DNA of 64,000 bases from NCBI GenBank assembly GCA_035765415.1, contig DASTXR010000006.1:84435-148434 (forward strand). The letters are read 5' to 3'. The position numbers and the translations under genes were made by a program. This document shows, one piece after another, positions 7,993-16,364 of the stretch (the stretch's first letter is position 1; every line of letters starts with the position of its first letter). This DNA comes from CADEED01 sp035765415 (GTDB lineage Bacteria > Pseudomonadota > Gammaproteobacteria > Steroidobacterales > Steroidobacteraceae). The notes below the pieces were generated by a model. It searched no databases, had not been told where the DNA came from, and worked only from the letters and a program-made list of their open reading frames with translations.

Positions 7993-10900
7993 TGACTTTC
8001 CCCAGCAACAGTTCTTCCCGTTCCTCCGGAATCTCCAGCAGCAGGTTTCGCGGCACGGCCGGGTTTCGCGGCGGCGATGCCTGCGGCGCGTCGGCTGGCT
8101 GGCTCCACTGCCTGTATTCGAAGATCCGCGTCATGAAGCCGCAGCCCTCATCGCTCCATCTCTGCAGATAGATGTCGATGAGCGAGTCCCACTCGGGCAG
8201 CGCAAGCCCCTGGACCTGCAACGCCCGCTTGAAGTGGTCCTGCTCGAACGGAAACAGGATGGCGAAATAGGCATCCATCATGCTGCGGCTCTTCATCGAT
8301 CCTTCGGTATCGCGCAGCACGCACTCGAGTACGAATGCATGCACCGGATTCACGGAATGGATGAATCGCACGAAGTCATGGCACTTCTGCAGGTACTGCG
8401 TGCGCGTGACCGGCGTGAACTGCAGCCCGCTCGTCTGCATCTTGCGATACAGGTTGACGAGGCTGTACGGACGCGGGTGGGTGGCATGCATGATCGTGTT
8501 CCACAGCTCGGGCCGCGTCCCCGTACCCACGATCAGGCGCGCTGCGATGTCCACGGGCAGCATGTCGAGCACGTCATTCGACACTTTCTCGCGGCAGCCG
8601 ATCGCGAGGCGCATCTGGACCAGGCGATGCAGCATGTCGTCGATCTGTCCGAGCCCGGTGCGGGCGGAACCCGAGAGCTCGCCGAACCGGTATGTGACGT
8701 ACGGAATGCCGTTGGCATGAGCACGCTTCAACAACGTTTCCTGAACCCACTTCGACTGGCCATATCCGCCGTAGACGCGTGCGCCGTCCTCGATGAACTC
8801 CTCTTTCTCGAAGATGGAGAATTCGTCGCCGTTCTTCAGCGCACATCCGGCAATGCTCGAGATGAACTGGATCAGCTTCAGCCGATGGCTGCCAGCGAGC
8901 CGGATCACTTCTTTCATGCCGCGCGTGGAATCACGAAACGTGGCGTAACCTTCGATGTGATTCACGCGCGCCGAGGCGTGCACGACTTCGTGCGCCTGCT
9001 GGCAGCACAGGTCCCAGTCCTGCGGTGACAGTCCCAACCTCGGCTGGCTGATGTCGCCGCACAACACGCGAATGCGCACCGCGTCGACGGTGAGCTCGAA
9101 TTTGCGGGCCTGTTGCAGGATGCGTTCCAGCCCTCGGACGGGGTCGGCGCTGCGAACCAGGCACAAGGCCGTAGCCGCGGGATCCGCGTTCAGCAGCTCC
9201 GCCAGCACGTGGATGCCGAGAAAGCCGGTGGCGCCGGTGAGGAAAACGCGGCGCGGTTCAGAATTCAGCGAACCCACGATCGCTTCCGGATCGGGCGACG
9301 GCAACTCGGACTCCGCGTCACGCACGTGCAGCGGTTTTCCCGATTCGGCTTTCATCGGCGGCGCGGTGAGCTTCTGGAATTCGGCCGCATATTCCCGCGC
9401 CAGCAGGTCCGCCAGCGATCGGACGGTGGTGCATTCGAAGAACGCCGTCGGTGAAAACGCGGGATCCAGCGTGGTCTTGATGGACTGCGTCATCTCCGCC
9501 ATGTCCAGCGAGGTGATGCCGGTTTCCATCAACTGGCAGGTTTCGTCCACTTCGTCGATATCGACGCGGAGCTGATTCGCGATCAGGTGCCGCACGAACT
9601 GCCGGGCATCTGCCTTGGCGCCGTTGGCCGGGAACTGAAACCTGTCCGCGCGCTTCGCGGGTTTGACGACCTCGACGGCGTTGGACGGCGTTTGCGGCAG
9701 TTCGGATTTGCGACTGGTGATCCAGTGACGGTCGCCGGCGAACGGATAGGTGGGAAGCGAAATCTTCCGGCCGCGCTGTCCGGGCGCCACACCGCGCCAA
9801 TCGGCGATCACCCCATCGGCCCACAGGCGCGCAATCCTGCGGGCATCACCGCCGCGGATCAGCAGATCGACGAAATCCTGCTTTTCGCTGGCGTTGAGCA
9901 GTCCGGTGATGGCGGCCGCATTACTGACCGAGCCGCGCATGACGTCGGCATCGCAGGAGCCTTCCAGGAAGGCATCGAGCTTTGCGGCCAGTTCATCGGG
10001 ATTCTTCGCGATCAGCACCAGGCGCTGATCGAAAGACTTCCGCCCGTGTTGCAGGGTATGCGCGATGTCGCTGCCACGGCACGCAGTGTCGCTCGCGAGG
10101 AAGCGGCGCAGGCGAGCCGCGGCTTCACGCAATTGCCCGTCGGTCATCGCCGAGAGCGGGAAGATCAGGTCGGACGGCGCGTCGTCCGCCTCGTCGCCGG
10201 ACTGCGCCGGCGGCGAATACTCTTCGAGGATGATGTGCGCATTCGTACCGCCCGCGCCGATGGCGCTGACACCCGCGCGCCGCGGGTAACTCACGCCCTC
10301 CACTTCCTTCGCTTCCCACTTTTCAGGTTTCTGCGGGACGTGGAACGGTGAGTTCGCGAAATCGATGTTCTCGTTGAGCTCGGCGGAGTGAAGCGAGGCG
10401 ACGAGTGTCTGGTGCTTCATCTGCAGCAGCACCTTCTGTACGCCGATGACTCCGGACGCTGCCTCGAGGTGCCCCACGTTCGTCTTCACCGAACCGATGG
10501 CGCAGCTCTGCTTTTCCGCGCCGTATTCCGCAAACGCCTTGCTGAGCCCGGTGATTTCGATGGAGTCGCCGAGATCGGTGCCCGTCCCGTGCGCCTCGAC
10601 ATACCCGATGCTGCGCGCGTCGATGTCGGCGGCGCGCAGCGCCTTCAGCACCAGCTTGCTGTGCGAGTGGGGAGCAGGAATGGTGTAGCCGCTGGTTTTC
10701 CCGCTGTGCGTCACCGCCACGCTCTTGATCACGCCGTGAATGTTGTCGCCGTCGGCGATGGCCCTGTCGAGCGACTTGAGCAGAAGCGCGCCCACGCCTT
10801 CACCCGACACATAACCGTTGGCGCCTTTGCCGAACGAGCGGCACAGTCCATCGGCCGAATGCGAGCCGCCCGCCGAATTGAGGTCGAACTTGGCCTGGTG

Positions 10901-13900
10901 CAGGTCGAGATTGACGCCGCCGACAATCGCCGCCGAGCACTCGCCGCGATGGATGGATTCGCAGGCGAGCTGAATTGCCGTCAGGCTCGCCGAACACGCG
11001 GTGTCCAGCGTGAGGCTCGGACCCGACAGGTTCATCCAGTAGGAGACGCGATTCGCGATGCTCCAGAAGAACGAGGTCGGATTGATGTTGCTGCCCGCCA
11101 GCCGCTCTTCGACGCCGAGCATCTGGTACATGGACCACACCGCACCGACGAACACGCCGATGTCGCGCGATGAGTCCTCGCGACCGAGGATCTCCGGGTA
11201 GTAGCCGGCGTCTTCGAGGGCTTCGCAGGCGACTTCGAGGAACTGCCTTTCCTGCGGGTCCAGCACCTTCGCTTCATGGGGCGAGATGTTGAAGAAGCGC
11301 GCATCGAACCGATCCACGTCGGCGATGAACCCGCCGCGATACTTGCGCGTGAACCCGTTGTGGAGGCGCTGCGCGAGCCTGGCGTCGGGAATGTCCTCGA
11401 TGCAGTCTTTCGAGGCCGCGAGGTTCTCCCACAATTCGCCGAGGTTGTTAGCCTTCGGATAACGACCGGCCATGCCGATGACGGCGATGTCGCGGGAAGC
11501 ATTCGGCGCGGGCGCCGCCTGCGGCGTTGCCGGCGGCGACACCGTGAGCGCTTTCGCCTCGGCCGCGTCCGAGACGCGACCCGAGGCGCGGTGATATTCG
11601 ATGAGCGCGTAGGGAGCGTGGATGTCACCAAAGGATTCCGCGGCATCGCGCGCGGGCGCGATTTCCGGAATGTTCCGCAAGCTCGCAAAAGCGGCGGTGA
11701 GGCGTTGAATGATCTCGTCGACCTGTGCAGGCGTCAGCCCGACGGGAACGGCGAAACGGACGAGCTCGTTCAACGCGCTGCCGCGCTGCATGCCGGCGTT
11801 GTGCGCGCCCGCGCGAATGCCGGTGTTCAGGTAGACCCAGGCCAGGAAAGAAGCCACGGGATGCTTGAAGTTCCTGAACTCGTCGATCTTGCGCACATCG
11901 ATGAGGATGCAATGTGCTCCTGCCGGCTGAACCACCGGAACGCCCTGCTGCCGAAGCGCCGTCCAGAGGTGCTGCACCTGTTCCTTGCGACGTCGGACCT
12001 GCGCCTCGATGAACTTGCGATTCTGCAGCGACAGCGCCACTCGCTTCCGATCGATGGTGCAGAGACCGCATCCGTCGTCGAGGATGAGCTTTCGCAGCGA
12101 CTGCATGAGCTGCGCGTCGTTGGTGGCGATCAGGCCGCCGTTGACGCAGAAATCCTTCGCGAGGCTGACGATCATGGCGTCGGCATGCCCGGCGATCAGG
12201 CGCACCACTTCCCAGACATCCTTGCCCGCGCATTCTGCTTCCTGGTCGATCAGGAACATCGCGTTCTCGACGATTCGCGTGCCATCGAGAACCAGCGGAA
12301 TCGACGCCTTCGACAGCAGCGCCTTCACCTTGCGCAGATGCGCAATCGAGACCGGGCAACCGCCCGCGGCGTTGTCGCTCACTTCGATGCACACGAAGGC
12401 GATGGCCGCCGCGTCCTGCCTGACTTCACGCTCCAGGGCGGCGAAGTCCATTTCGCCCTTGAACAGCTGGTTTGCATCGTGATCGAACAAGTCCGCGCGA
12501 GGCAGCTCCTTCGGCGCGAAACCCTTTTCAATCTGGTGAAAGATCGTCGTCGGGAACAGGAGGTTCTGCAGAACCACACCCTTCTTCGGCCAGGCGCGGC
12601 AGAAGACACTTTCGGCGGTGCGGCCCGAGGCAGTCATTGCAAAGTGTTCGAACGGAAAGATCCCGCCCAGCGTGTCGTTGATGTCGACTGGCTGGTGGAT
12701 CCGCTCATTCAGCTGGCGGCGGCGGCTTTCGATCGCCGGCATCCACAACTGCGCCCATGAATCGGTCTTCAGGTCGAAATCGACCTGTTCGGGTGGAACG
12801 TTGAGCGGATTGAAACCGGACTCGGCAAGGATGGCCGACCGGCTTTCACCGTCGATCACGCGCGTGGGCGCCGCGGTCGAGGCCGGCGTCGGCGCCGGCG
12901 CGATGCTGGCCGCTGCAGGCGGTTCTTCCACCGCCGGCGTTGCCTGCATGCGGAGCGGATCGGCGATCATCATGATGATGTCGATGACATCGTCGGGATT
13001 CGGATGGTCCGCGGCCCGGCACAGGAAAATCGACTGGTTTTCCGGGCGGAATTTGTTCTTGAACTGCAGATTGCCTTCGTCGTTGAAGATGTTCTGCATG
13101 CGCAGGTCGTCGAGGATCGCGTCTACTTTCGGGTCCGCATGGGTGGACGGCGCAAGCTTGCAGCCATAGGTGCCGCCGAGACTGAGGACGTCGCAACCTT
13201 CCGCGACCAGCGTCCCGATGATGTTGACGATCGCGAACTCGAGCCCGCCCAGCGGCATGGTGTCGGGATAGAACTCCAGGTCCATGAGATAGGCGGTGTG
13301 CTTCTCGGTCATCGGCGAGATGAGGATCGCGTTGACCAGCACGTCGTCGACATAGGTGACGAAAATCCGGTGCTCCGGATTCAGCGTGCCCGCGACGATT
13401 TCATCCTTGACGATGTGGATGAGTGGATTGACCATCGTGCGCGCGGCGCACCACTGGTCGATGATGGCGGCGATGTTGCGCGCGGTTTCGGCATTCGATC
13501 CGCAACGAAACTCTTGCGTGCGGCAGCGGCCGGCCTTCTCGAACTTCGAGACCTGGTAACGCAGCCGGCGCATGTTCTTGCCGTCCAGCGTGAAGCTCTG
13601 CAGGTTCGTTACGCGCTGCAGGGCTCCGAAAGGCGTCGACGTATAGGGAACCGTGCCAACGCAAGACAACTCTTCGTCGAGCAGGATGCTGAGGTTTTGC
13701 CGATGGGCCGCGCAGTGCGCGTGCAGCTCCGCCGCCAGCGTCGGGAAATAGTCCCGGGGTCCGGTATAGGCATATGCCAGGACGATGTCGCCGCTGCGGC
13801 TGAAATTGAAATAGGCGGATCGCGCGCTGCCGATGAACAGATTCGGAGCGATGTTTCTCGTTCCGCGGGAGACCGACCCCTCGTTCTTGTGGCGGGCGAA

Positions 13901-14359
13901 AATGTCCGCAACCACTTTGGCGAGCGCCGGATCGGCGTGTGCCGCTTGTTCCGTGGTTACGACGGGTTCGGGCACCGCCACGGCCTTCCTGGCGGCCGGT
14001 CGCGGGCGGATGGGTTCGACCGTCGCTTTTCTCTCGGGCTTCTTCGCAGCCGGCGCCACCGGCGCCGTCTGATCGCGCAATTGCGCTGCGAACCGGGCCC
14101 GCAGGGTCTGCTCGTGTTTGCCGACGAAGTAGCTCGCGAGATCGCAGATGTTGAAGTTCTCGAACAGCAGCGTCTTCGGCAACCTGCCGAAATCGCCTTC
14201 GAGCGCCTTGAGGATCTTCAACACCCGGAACGAGTCGACTCCCAGCTCACCGAAAGGCGTGGACGAATCGAAGTTCGGGTTCAGCGAACCCACGGTGGCG
14301 CATACCAGTGACTTCAGATAACACTGGGTCAATTCCAACAGATGTTCGTTGTCTATCAT
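7982..14359 (-). CDS. Trans-AT PKS: ACP-DUF2156-PLP lyase (SH-like)-KS-ACP-thioester reductase
   Basis: 2125 residues. ACP1 spans about 5-80 (Ser43 in LGVDSFRVL). A DUF2156/MprF C-terminal-like domain spans about 145-465, with FTLDGKNMRRLRYQVSKFEK, LDEELSCVG, LMDLEFYPD and FKNKFRPENQ; the known members of that fold use aminoacyl-tRNA. A beta-eliminating-lyase domain of the tryptophanase/tyrosine phenol-lyase family spans about 515-895. It keeps SDNAAGGCPVS, LDGTRIVENA, the PLP lysine K735 in SLAKDF, and the carboxylate-binding Arg in VRFAVP. The ketosynthase (955-1385) has Cys1122 in DTACSAS, His1257 in HGTG and His1297 in GHLEA. A PTYPFAGDRHWI linker and no AT follow. ACP2 has Ser1617. The terminal reductase (1700-2090) has FLTGATGFLG and Tyr1866/Lys1870. 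The ACP-DUF-lyase block resembles the DUF-SH didomain of leinamycin synthase. Reductive release as an aldehyde is predicted. The start codon is 14 nt after the tRNA-Cys gene. Confidence 0.93.
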   Translation of the reverse strand: MIDNEHLLELTQCYLKSLVCATVGSLNPNFDSSTPFGELGVDSFRVLKILKALEGDFGRLPKTLLFENFNICDLASYFVGKHEQTLRARFAAQLRDQTAPVAPAAKKPERKATVEPIRPRPAARKAVAVPEPVVTTEQAAHADPALAKVVADIFARHKNEGSVSRGTRNIAPNLFIGSARSAYFNFSRSGDIVLAYAYTGPRDYFPTLAAELHAHCAAHRQNLSILLDEELSCVGTVPYTSTPFGALQRVTNLQSFTLDGKNMRRLRYQVSKFEKAGRCRTQEFRCGSNAETARNIAAIIDQWCAARTMVNPLIHIVKDEIVAGTLNPEHRIFVTYVDDVLVNAILISPMTEKHTAYLMDLEFYPDTMPLGGLEFAIVNIIGTLVAEGCDVLSLGGTYGCKLAPSTHADPKVDAILDDLRMQNIFNDEGNLQFKNKFRPENQSIFLCRAADHPNPDDVIDIIMMIADPLRMQATPAVEEPPAAASIAPAPTPASTAAPTRVIDGESRSAILAESGFNPLNVPPEQVDFDLKTDSWAQLWMPAIESRRRQLNERIHQPVDINDTLGGIFPFEHFAMTASGRTAESVFCRAWPKKGVVLQNLLFPTTIFHQIEKGFAPKELPRADLFDHDANQLFKGEMDFAALEREVRQDAAAIAFVCIEVSDNAAGGCPVSIAHLRKVKALLSKASIPLVLDGTRIVENAMFLIDQEAECAGKDVWEVVRLIAGHADAMIVSLAKDFCVNGGLIATNDAQLMQSLRKLILDDGCGLCTIDRKRVALSLQNRKFIEAQVRRRKEQVQHLWTALRQQGVPVVQPAGAHCILIDVRKIDEFRNFKHPVASFLAWVYLNTGIRAGAHNAGMQRGSALNELVRFAVPVGLTPAQVDEIIQRLTAAFASLRNIPEIAPARDAAESFGDIHAPYALIEYHRASGRVSDAAEAKALTVSPPATPQAAPAPNASRDIAVIGMAGRYPKANNLGELWENLAASKDCIEDIPDARLAQRLHNGFTRKYRGGFIADVDRFDARFFNISPHEAKVLDPQERQFLEVACEALEDAGYYPEILGREDSSRDIGVFVGAVWSMYQMLGVEERLAGSNINPTSFFWSIANRVSYWMNLSGPSLTLDTACSASLTAIQLACESIHRGECSAAIVGGVNLDLHQAKFDLNSAGGSHSADGLCRSFGKGANGYVSGEGVGALLLKSLDRAIADGDNIHGVIKSVAVTHSGKTSGYTIPAPHSHSKLVLKALRAADIDARSIGYVEAHGTGTDLGDSIEITGLSKAFAEYGAEKQSCAIGSVKTNVGHLEAASGVIGVQKVLLQMKHQTLVASLHSAELNENIDFANSPFHVPQKPEKWEAKEVEGVSYPRRAGVSAIGAGGTNAHIILEEYSPPAQSGDEADDAPSDLIFPLSAMTDGQLREAAARLRRFLASDTACRGSDIAHTLQHGRKSFDQRLVLIAKNPDELAAKLDAFLEGSCDADVMRGSVSNAAAITGLLNASEKQDFVDLLIRGGDARRIARLWADGVIADWRGVAPGQRGRKISLPTYPFAGDRHWITSRKSELPQTPSNAVEVVKPAKRADRFQFPANGAKADARQFVRHLIANQLRVDIDEVDETCQLMETGITSLDMAEMTQSIKTTLDPAFSPTAFFECTTVRSLADLLAREYAAEFQKLTAPPMKAESGKPLHVRDAESELPSPDPEAIVGSLNSEPRRVFLTGATGFLGIHVLAELLNADPAATALCLVRSADPVRGLERILQQARKFELTVDAVRIRVLCGDISQPRLGLSPQDWDLCCQQAHEVVHASARVNHIEGYATFRDSTRGMKEVIRLAGSHRLKLIQFISSIAGCALKNGDEFSIFEKEEFIEDGARVYGGYGQSKWVQETLLKRAHANGIPYVTYRFGELSGSARTGLGQIDDMLHRLVQMRLAIGCREKVSNDVLDMLPVDIAARLIVGTGTRPELWNTIMHATHPRPYSLVNLYRKMQTSGLQFTPVTRTQYLQKCHDFVRFIHSVNPVHAFVLECVLRDTEGSMKSRSMMDAYFAILFPFEQDHFKRALQVQGLALPEWDSLIDIYLQRWSDEGCGFMTRIFEYRQWSQPADAPQASPPRNPAVPRNLLLEIPEEREELLLGKVSEA

Positions 14360-14373
14360 TTTGCTTCGCGGGA

Positions 14374-14447
14374 TGGAGGCTCGGGCTGGAGTCGAACCAG
14401 CGTGAACGGCTTTGCAAACCGTTGCATGACCACTTTGCTACCGAGCC
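14374..14447 (-). tRNA. tRNA-Cys (anticodon GCA) inside the PKS operon
   Basis: The 74-nt cloverleaf is complete. The acceptor stem GGCTCGG pairs perfectly with CCGAGCC. The D arm is GCA...TGC around AAAGTGGTCAT. The anticodon stem ACGGT/GCCGT has one U-G pair and encloses TTGCAAA, which gives anticodon GCA. The T arm is GCTGG-TTCGACT-CCAGC. The discriminator base is U, the main identity element for cysteinyl-tRNA synthetase, and CCA is encoded. Nothing looks degenerate. It lies between the acyltransferase gene and the synthase gene, on the same strand, ending 14 nt before the synthase ATG, so the tRNA would have to be cut out of the message or read from a nearby promoter. A cysteinyl-tRNA synthetase gene is in the same operon. 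Confidence 0.96.
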
Positions 14448-14513
14448 GGTGCGGGTGACAGGAAACTATCTAGTTGATACTTCGGAGGATCCGAAGCGTG
14501 GGAACGGCCGCCG

Positions 14514-14547
14514 GACAGGCTCCGCCCCGTTGCGCACGTCAAACTAC
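14514..14547. repeat. Intergenic repeat element, copy 1 (GTCAAACTAC type)
   Basis: On the plus strand this reads ACAGGCTCCGCC, CCGTT, six variable bases, then GTCAAACTAC. A second copy in the opposite orientation lies at 19271-19303, in the other long gap of the same operon. The two share the ACAGG start, the GC-rich block, CGTT and the ten-base end at equal spacing. A 6-bp stem (CTTCGG/CCGAAG, 14480-14496) stands between this copy and the tRNA gene. It may be a REP-like element or an RNA signal; the sequence does not decide between them. Confidence 0.5.
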
Positions 14548-14578
14548 ATGCGCAAAAGGAATAACTTGATTCTTTTCG

Positions 14579-14606
14579 AAACTAACAGATTCAACTCGCG
14601 TGTCAA
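14579..14606 (-). promoter_or_regulatory. Candidate internal promoter before tRNA-Cys and the synthase gene
   Basis: On the minus strand a perfect -35 hexamer TTGACA (14606-14601) is followed after 16 nt by TAGTTT (14584-14579). The start site would fall near 14572, about 125 nt before the tRNA. The position just after the acyltransferase gene, in an AT-richer stretch, is what a promoter for the tRNA and synthase would need. The -10 match is only moderate, so this is a candidate. Confidence 0.4.
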
Positions 14607-14631
14607 TCATCGATCTTCGCTGCGACACGAA

Positions 14632-15591
14632 TTATTGAAATAGTACCGCTATGTTTTTCCGCGCCTGGCCGAACGGTGTCATCGTCGGCCGCGCGATCGA
14701 ACCCGAGTTCGCGGGCAAACCGTACTTCACGAAATTCGCGAGTGTTCCCGATGGGCCCACGTCGATGTAGCGATGCGGGCCACTGCGCTCGAGCAGCGCG
14801 AGCGTTTCCGGAAAACGGATCGAGCCGCGAACCACGCGCCAGAAGAAGTCCTCCGGCAGCGAAGTCAGCACAGCCGCCTGCTCGCAGCATGCGAGCGGCA
14901 GCTTGCCGGTCGCTCCGCTGAGAACCTTGAATCCCGAGCGCAGGAAACTCTCGAACGGCGTGCGCGCCTCGTCGATCCAGCGCGAGTGATAGGCGAACGA
15001 GACCGGCAGCCGCTGATGCGTGATGTTGCGCTCCCGCAGGCCCGCCTCGATTTCCGGCAGGTCCGCATCGATGGCGGACACCGCGAAGTGCTTCGAACCA
15101 TGGACATCGTGGAAATTCACGCCGGCCAGCTCGCTGCGCCCGGCCAGCACTTCGTCACACAATCGCGGGCTGCCGTGTACGGCGATCATGCTGCCCGGTT
15201 CGCAGCAGGCCTCGAATGCAACCGCCTGCTTGACGACGATGGCCAGAGCCGTTTCCTCGTCGAGGTATCCCGCCACGGTGGCGGCGGCGAACGAGCCGAG
15301 ACTCGATCCCAGCGTCATGTCGGGCTTGAGGCCGCCGCGAATCAGGCACTGCGCCAGCGCGTACTCGACCATGAATATCGCCGGATGGGTCATCAGCGTG
15401 CGATCGAAGACTTCTTCCCTGCCGGCGGAGTAGATGGCCTCGATGACGGACTCGCCGAGCAGGCGCCGGGCGATCGCGTCGAGGCGAGTCATCGACTCGC
15501 GGAATACGGCGTCGCCATCGAAGAGCTCGCGTCCCATCTGGTGGTATTGCGATCCCTGGCCGGAGAACATGAATACGGTGGGAATGCTCAC
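14632..15591 (-). CDS. Discrete acyltransferase-fold protein of a trans-AT PKS (acyl hydrolase or AT)
   Basis: 319 residues from a GTG start that overlaps the stop of the PPTase gene, with GGGGA 8 nt upstream. It has the AT opening VFMFSGQGSQYHQMGRELF, the nucleophile Ser97 in GSSLGSFAA, and a likely His partner in VSFAYHSRW. Two details are unusual. The usual GHSLGE reads GSSLGS. The arginine that binds the malonyl carboxylate in FabD-type enzymes seems to be Lys in AIVVKQAVAF. Losing that arginine is typical of the acyl hydrolase clade that clears stalled chains from trans-AT synthases (PedC type). It is therefore either a proofreading hydrolase or an acyltransferase with altered specificity. 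A standard malonyl AT could lie beyond the left edge. Confidence 0.85.
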   Translation of the reverse strand: MSIPTVFMFSGQGSQYHQMGRELFDGDAVFRESMTRLDAIARRLLGESVIEAIYSAGREEVFDRTLMTHPAIFMVEYALAQCLIRGGLKPDMTLGSSLGSFAAATVAGYLDEETALAIVVKQAVAFEACCEPGSMIAVHGSPRLCDEVLAGRSELAGVNFHDVHGSKHFAVSAIDADLPEIEAGLRERNITHQRLPVSFAYHSRWIDEARTPFESFLRSGFKVLSGATGKLPLACCEQAAVLTSLPEDFFWRVVRGSIRFPETLALLERSGPHRYIDVGPSGTLANFVKYGLPANSGSIARPTMTPFGQARKNIAVLFQ

Positions 15592-16364
15592 GCGGCGTAT
15601 TCCCCGAAAGAAGTCTTCAACACCTGCGCCGGCACGACCTGCTCGCTCACCAGCGGAACCGTTCGGCGGATCGTGAGCGTCGGCGGAACTTCGCACCGGC
15701 GCTCGGCGCAGATCGCCAGCAGGTGATCCGCGCTCGGGCGAAGCTGCCAGAATCCCCAGCGATTCGCGTCGTCGCCCAACTGTGGCTGTATGGTGATCTG
15801 CACGGCACGCTCGTGTGGATAGTGAAAGCTGAACTGCTCGAGCGGAATCGACAGGCCGGCGCCGCGCGCCTTCACGTACGCTTCCTTGAAAGTCCAGTAT
15901 TCGAAGAAACGATCCTGGCGGCGATCCGGCGGCGCCAGGGCCAGCTCGGCAACTTCCGCACGGGCAAAAAACCGGTCGGCGATGTCCAGCGAAACCTCTC
16001 GCGCGCGGACGTGTTCAACATCGACGCCCAGTTCCCGGTGCCACGTGACGCCCACGGCGATGAGACCCTGGGTGTGCGAGATGTTGAAACACAATCCCGA
16101 CTGCTCACTTCCGGCATTGATGGCGCGCGGCCGACCGTATCGATTCGGCGCGAAGCGCCAGTCCGCCGGGGCGACATCCAGGTAGCGCGAGAGCACCGTG
16201 CGCACCAGCGCGCGCGTGACGAGATAACGCCGCCGGTCGCGCGCGAAATGGAAGCGATGCTCCTGGTCGCGTTCCTCGGGCGTGAGCAGCCGGCGATATT
16301 CGGCATGCAGGCGAGGATCGGCGATATCGTCCTGGACGAGCCAGACATCGACAGGGCCGTTCAT
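15588..16364 (-). CDS. Sfp-type 4'-phosphopantetheinyl transferase
   Basis: 258 residues. The enzyme attaches phosphopantetheine from CoA to the serine of carrier proteins, here the ACPs of the two synthases. The family motifs are visible: FNISHTQGLIAVGV, the magnesium-binding LGVDVEHVR, and FFEYWTFKEAYVKARGAGL. The length fits the broad-range Sfp class rather than AcpS. The start ATG overlaps the stop of the metallophosphoesterase gene (ATGA), and its own stop overlaps the GTG of the acyltransferase gene, so all three are coupled. A cluster with its own PPTase does not depend on the fatty-acid enzyme for activation. Confidence 0.93.
   Translation of the reverse strand: MNGPVDVWLVQDDIADPRLHAEYRRLLTPEERDQEHRFHFARDRRRYLVTRALVRTVLSRYLDVAPADWRFAPNRYGRPRAINAGSEQSGLCFNISHTQGLIAVGVTWHRELGVDVEHVRAREVSLDIADRFFARAEVAELALAPPDRRQDRFFEYWTFKEAYVKARGAGLSIPLEQFSFHYPHERAVQITIQPQLGDDANRWGFWQLRPSADHLLAICAERRCEVPPTLTIRRTVPLVSEQVVPAQVLKTSFGEYAA

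Noticed and set aside
11276..14311. Long plus-strand frames (494 and 435 codons) opposite the large synthase gene
   Set aside because: The minus-strand frame carries the lyase, DUF2156 and ACP motifs; the plus frames have no family features.
14374..14447. tRNA-Cys as attachment site of an integrated island
   Set aside because: No integrase gene, no direct repeat of the tRNA 3' end noticed in the window, and operon genes lie on both sides.
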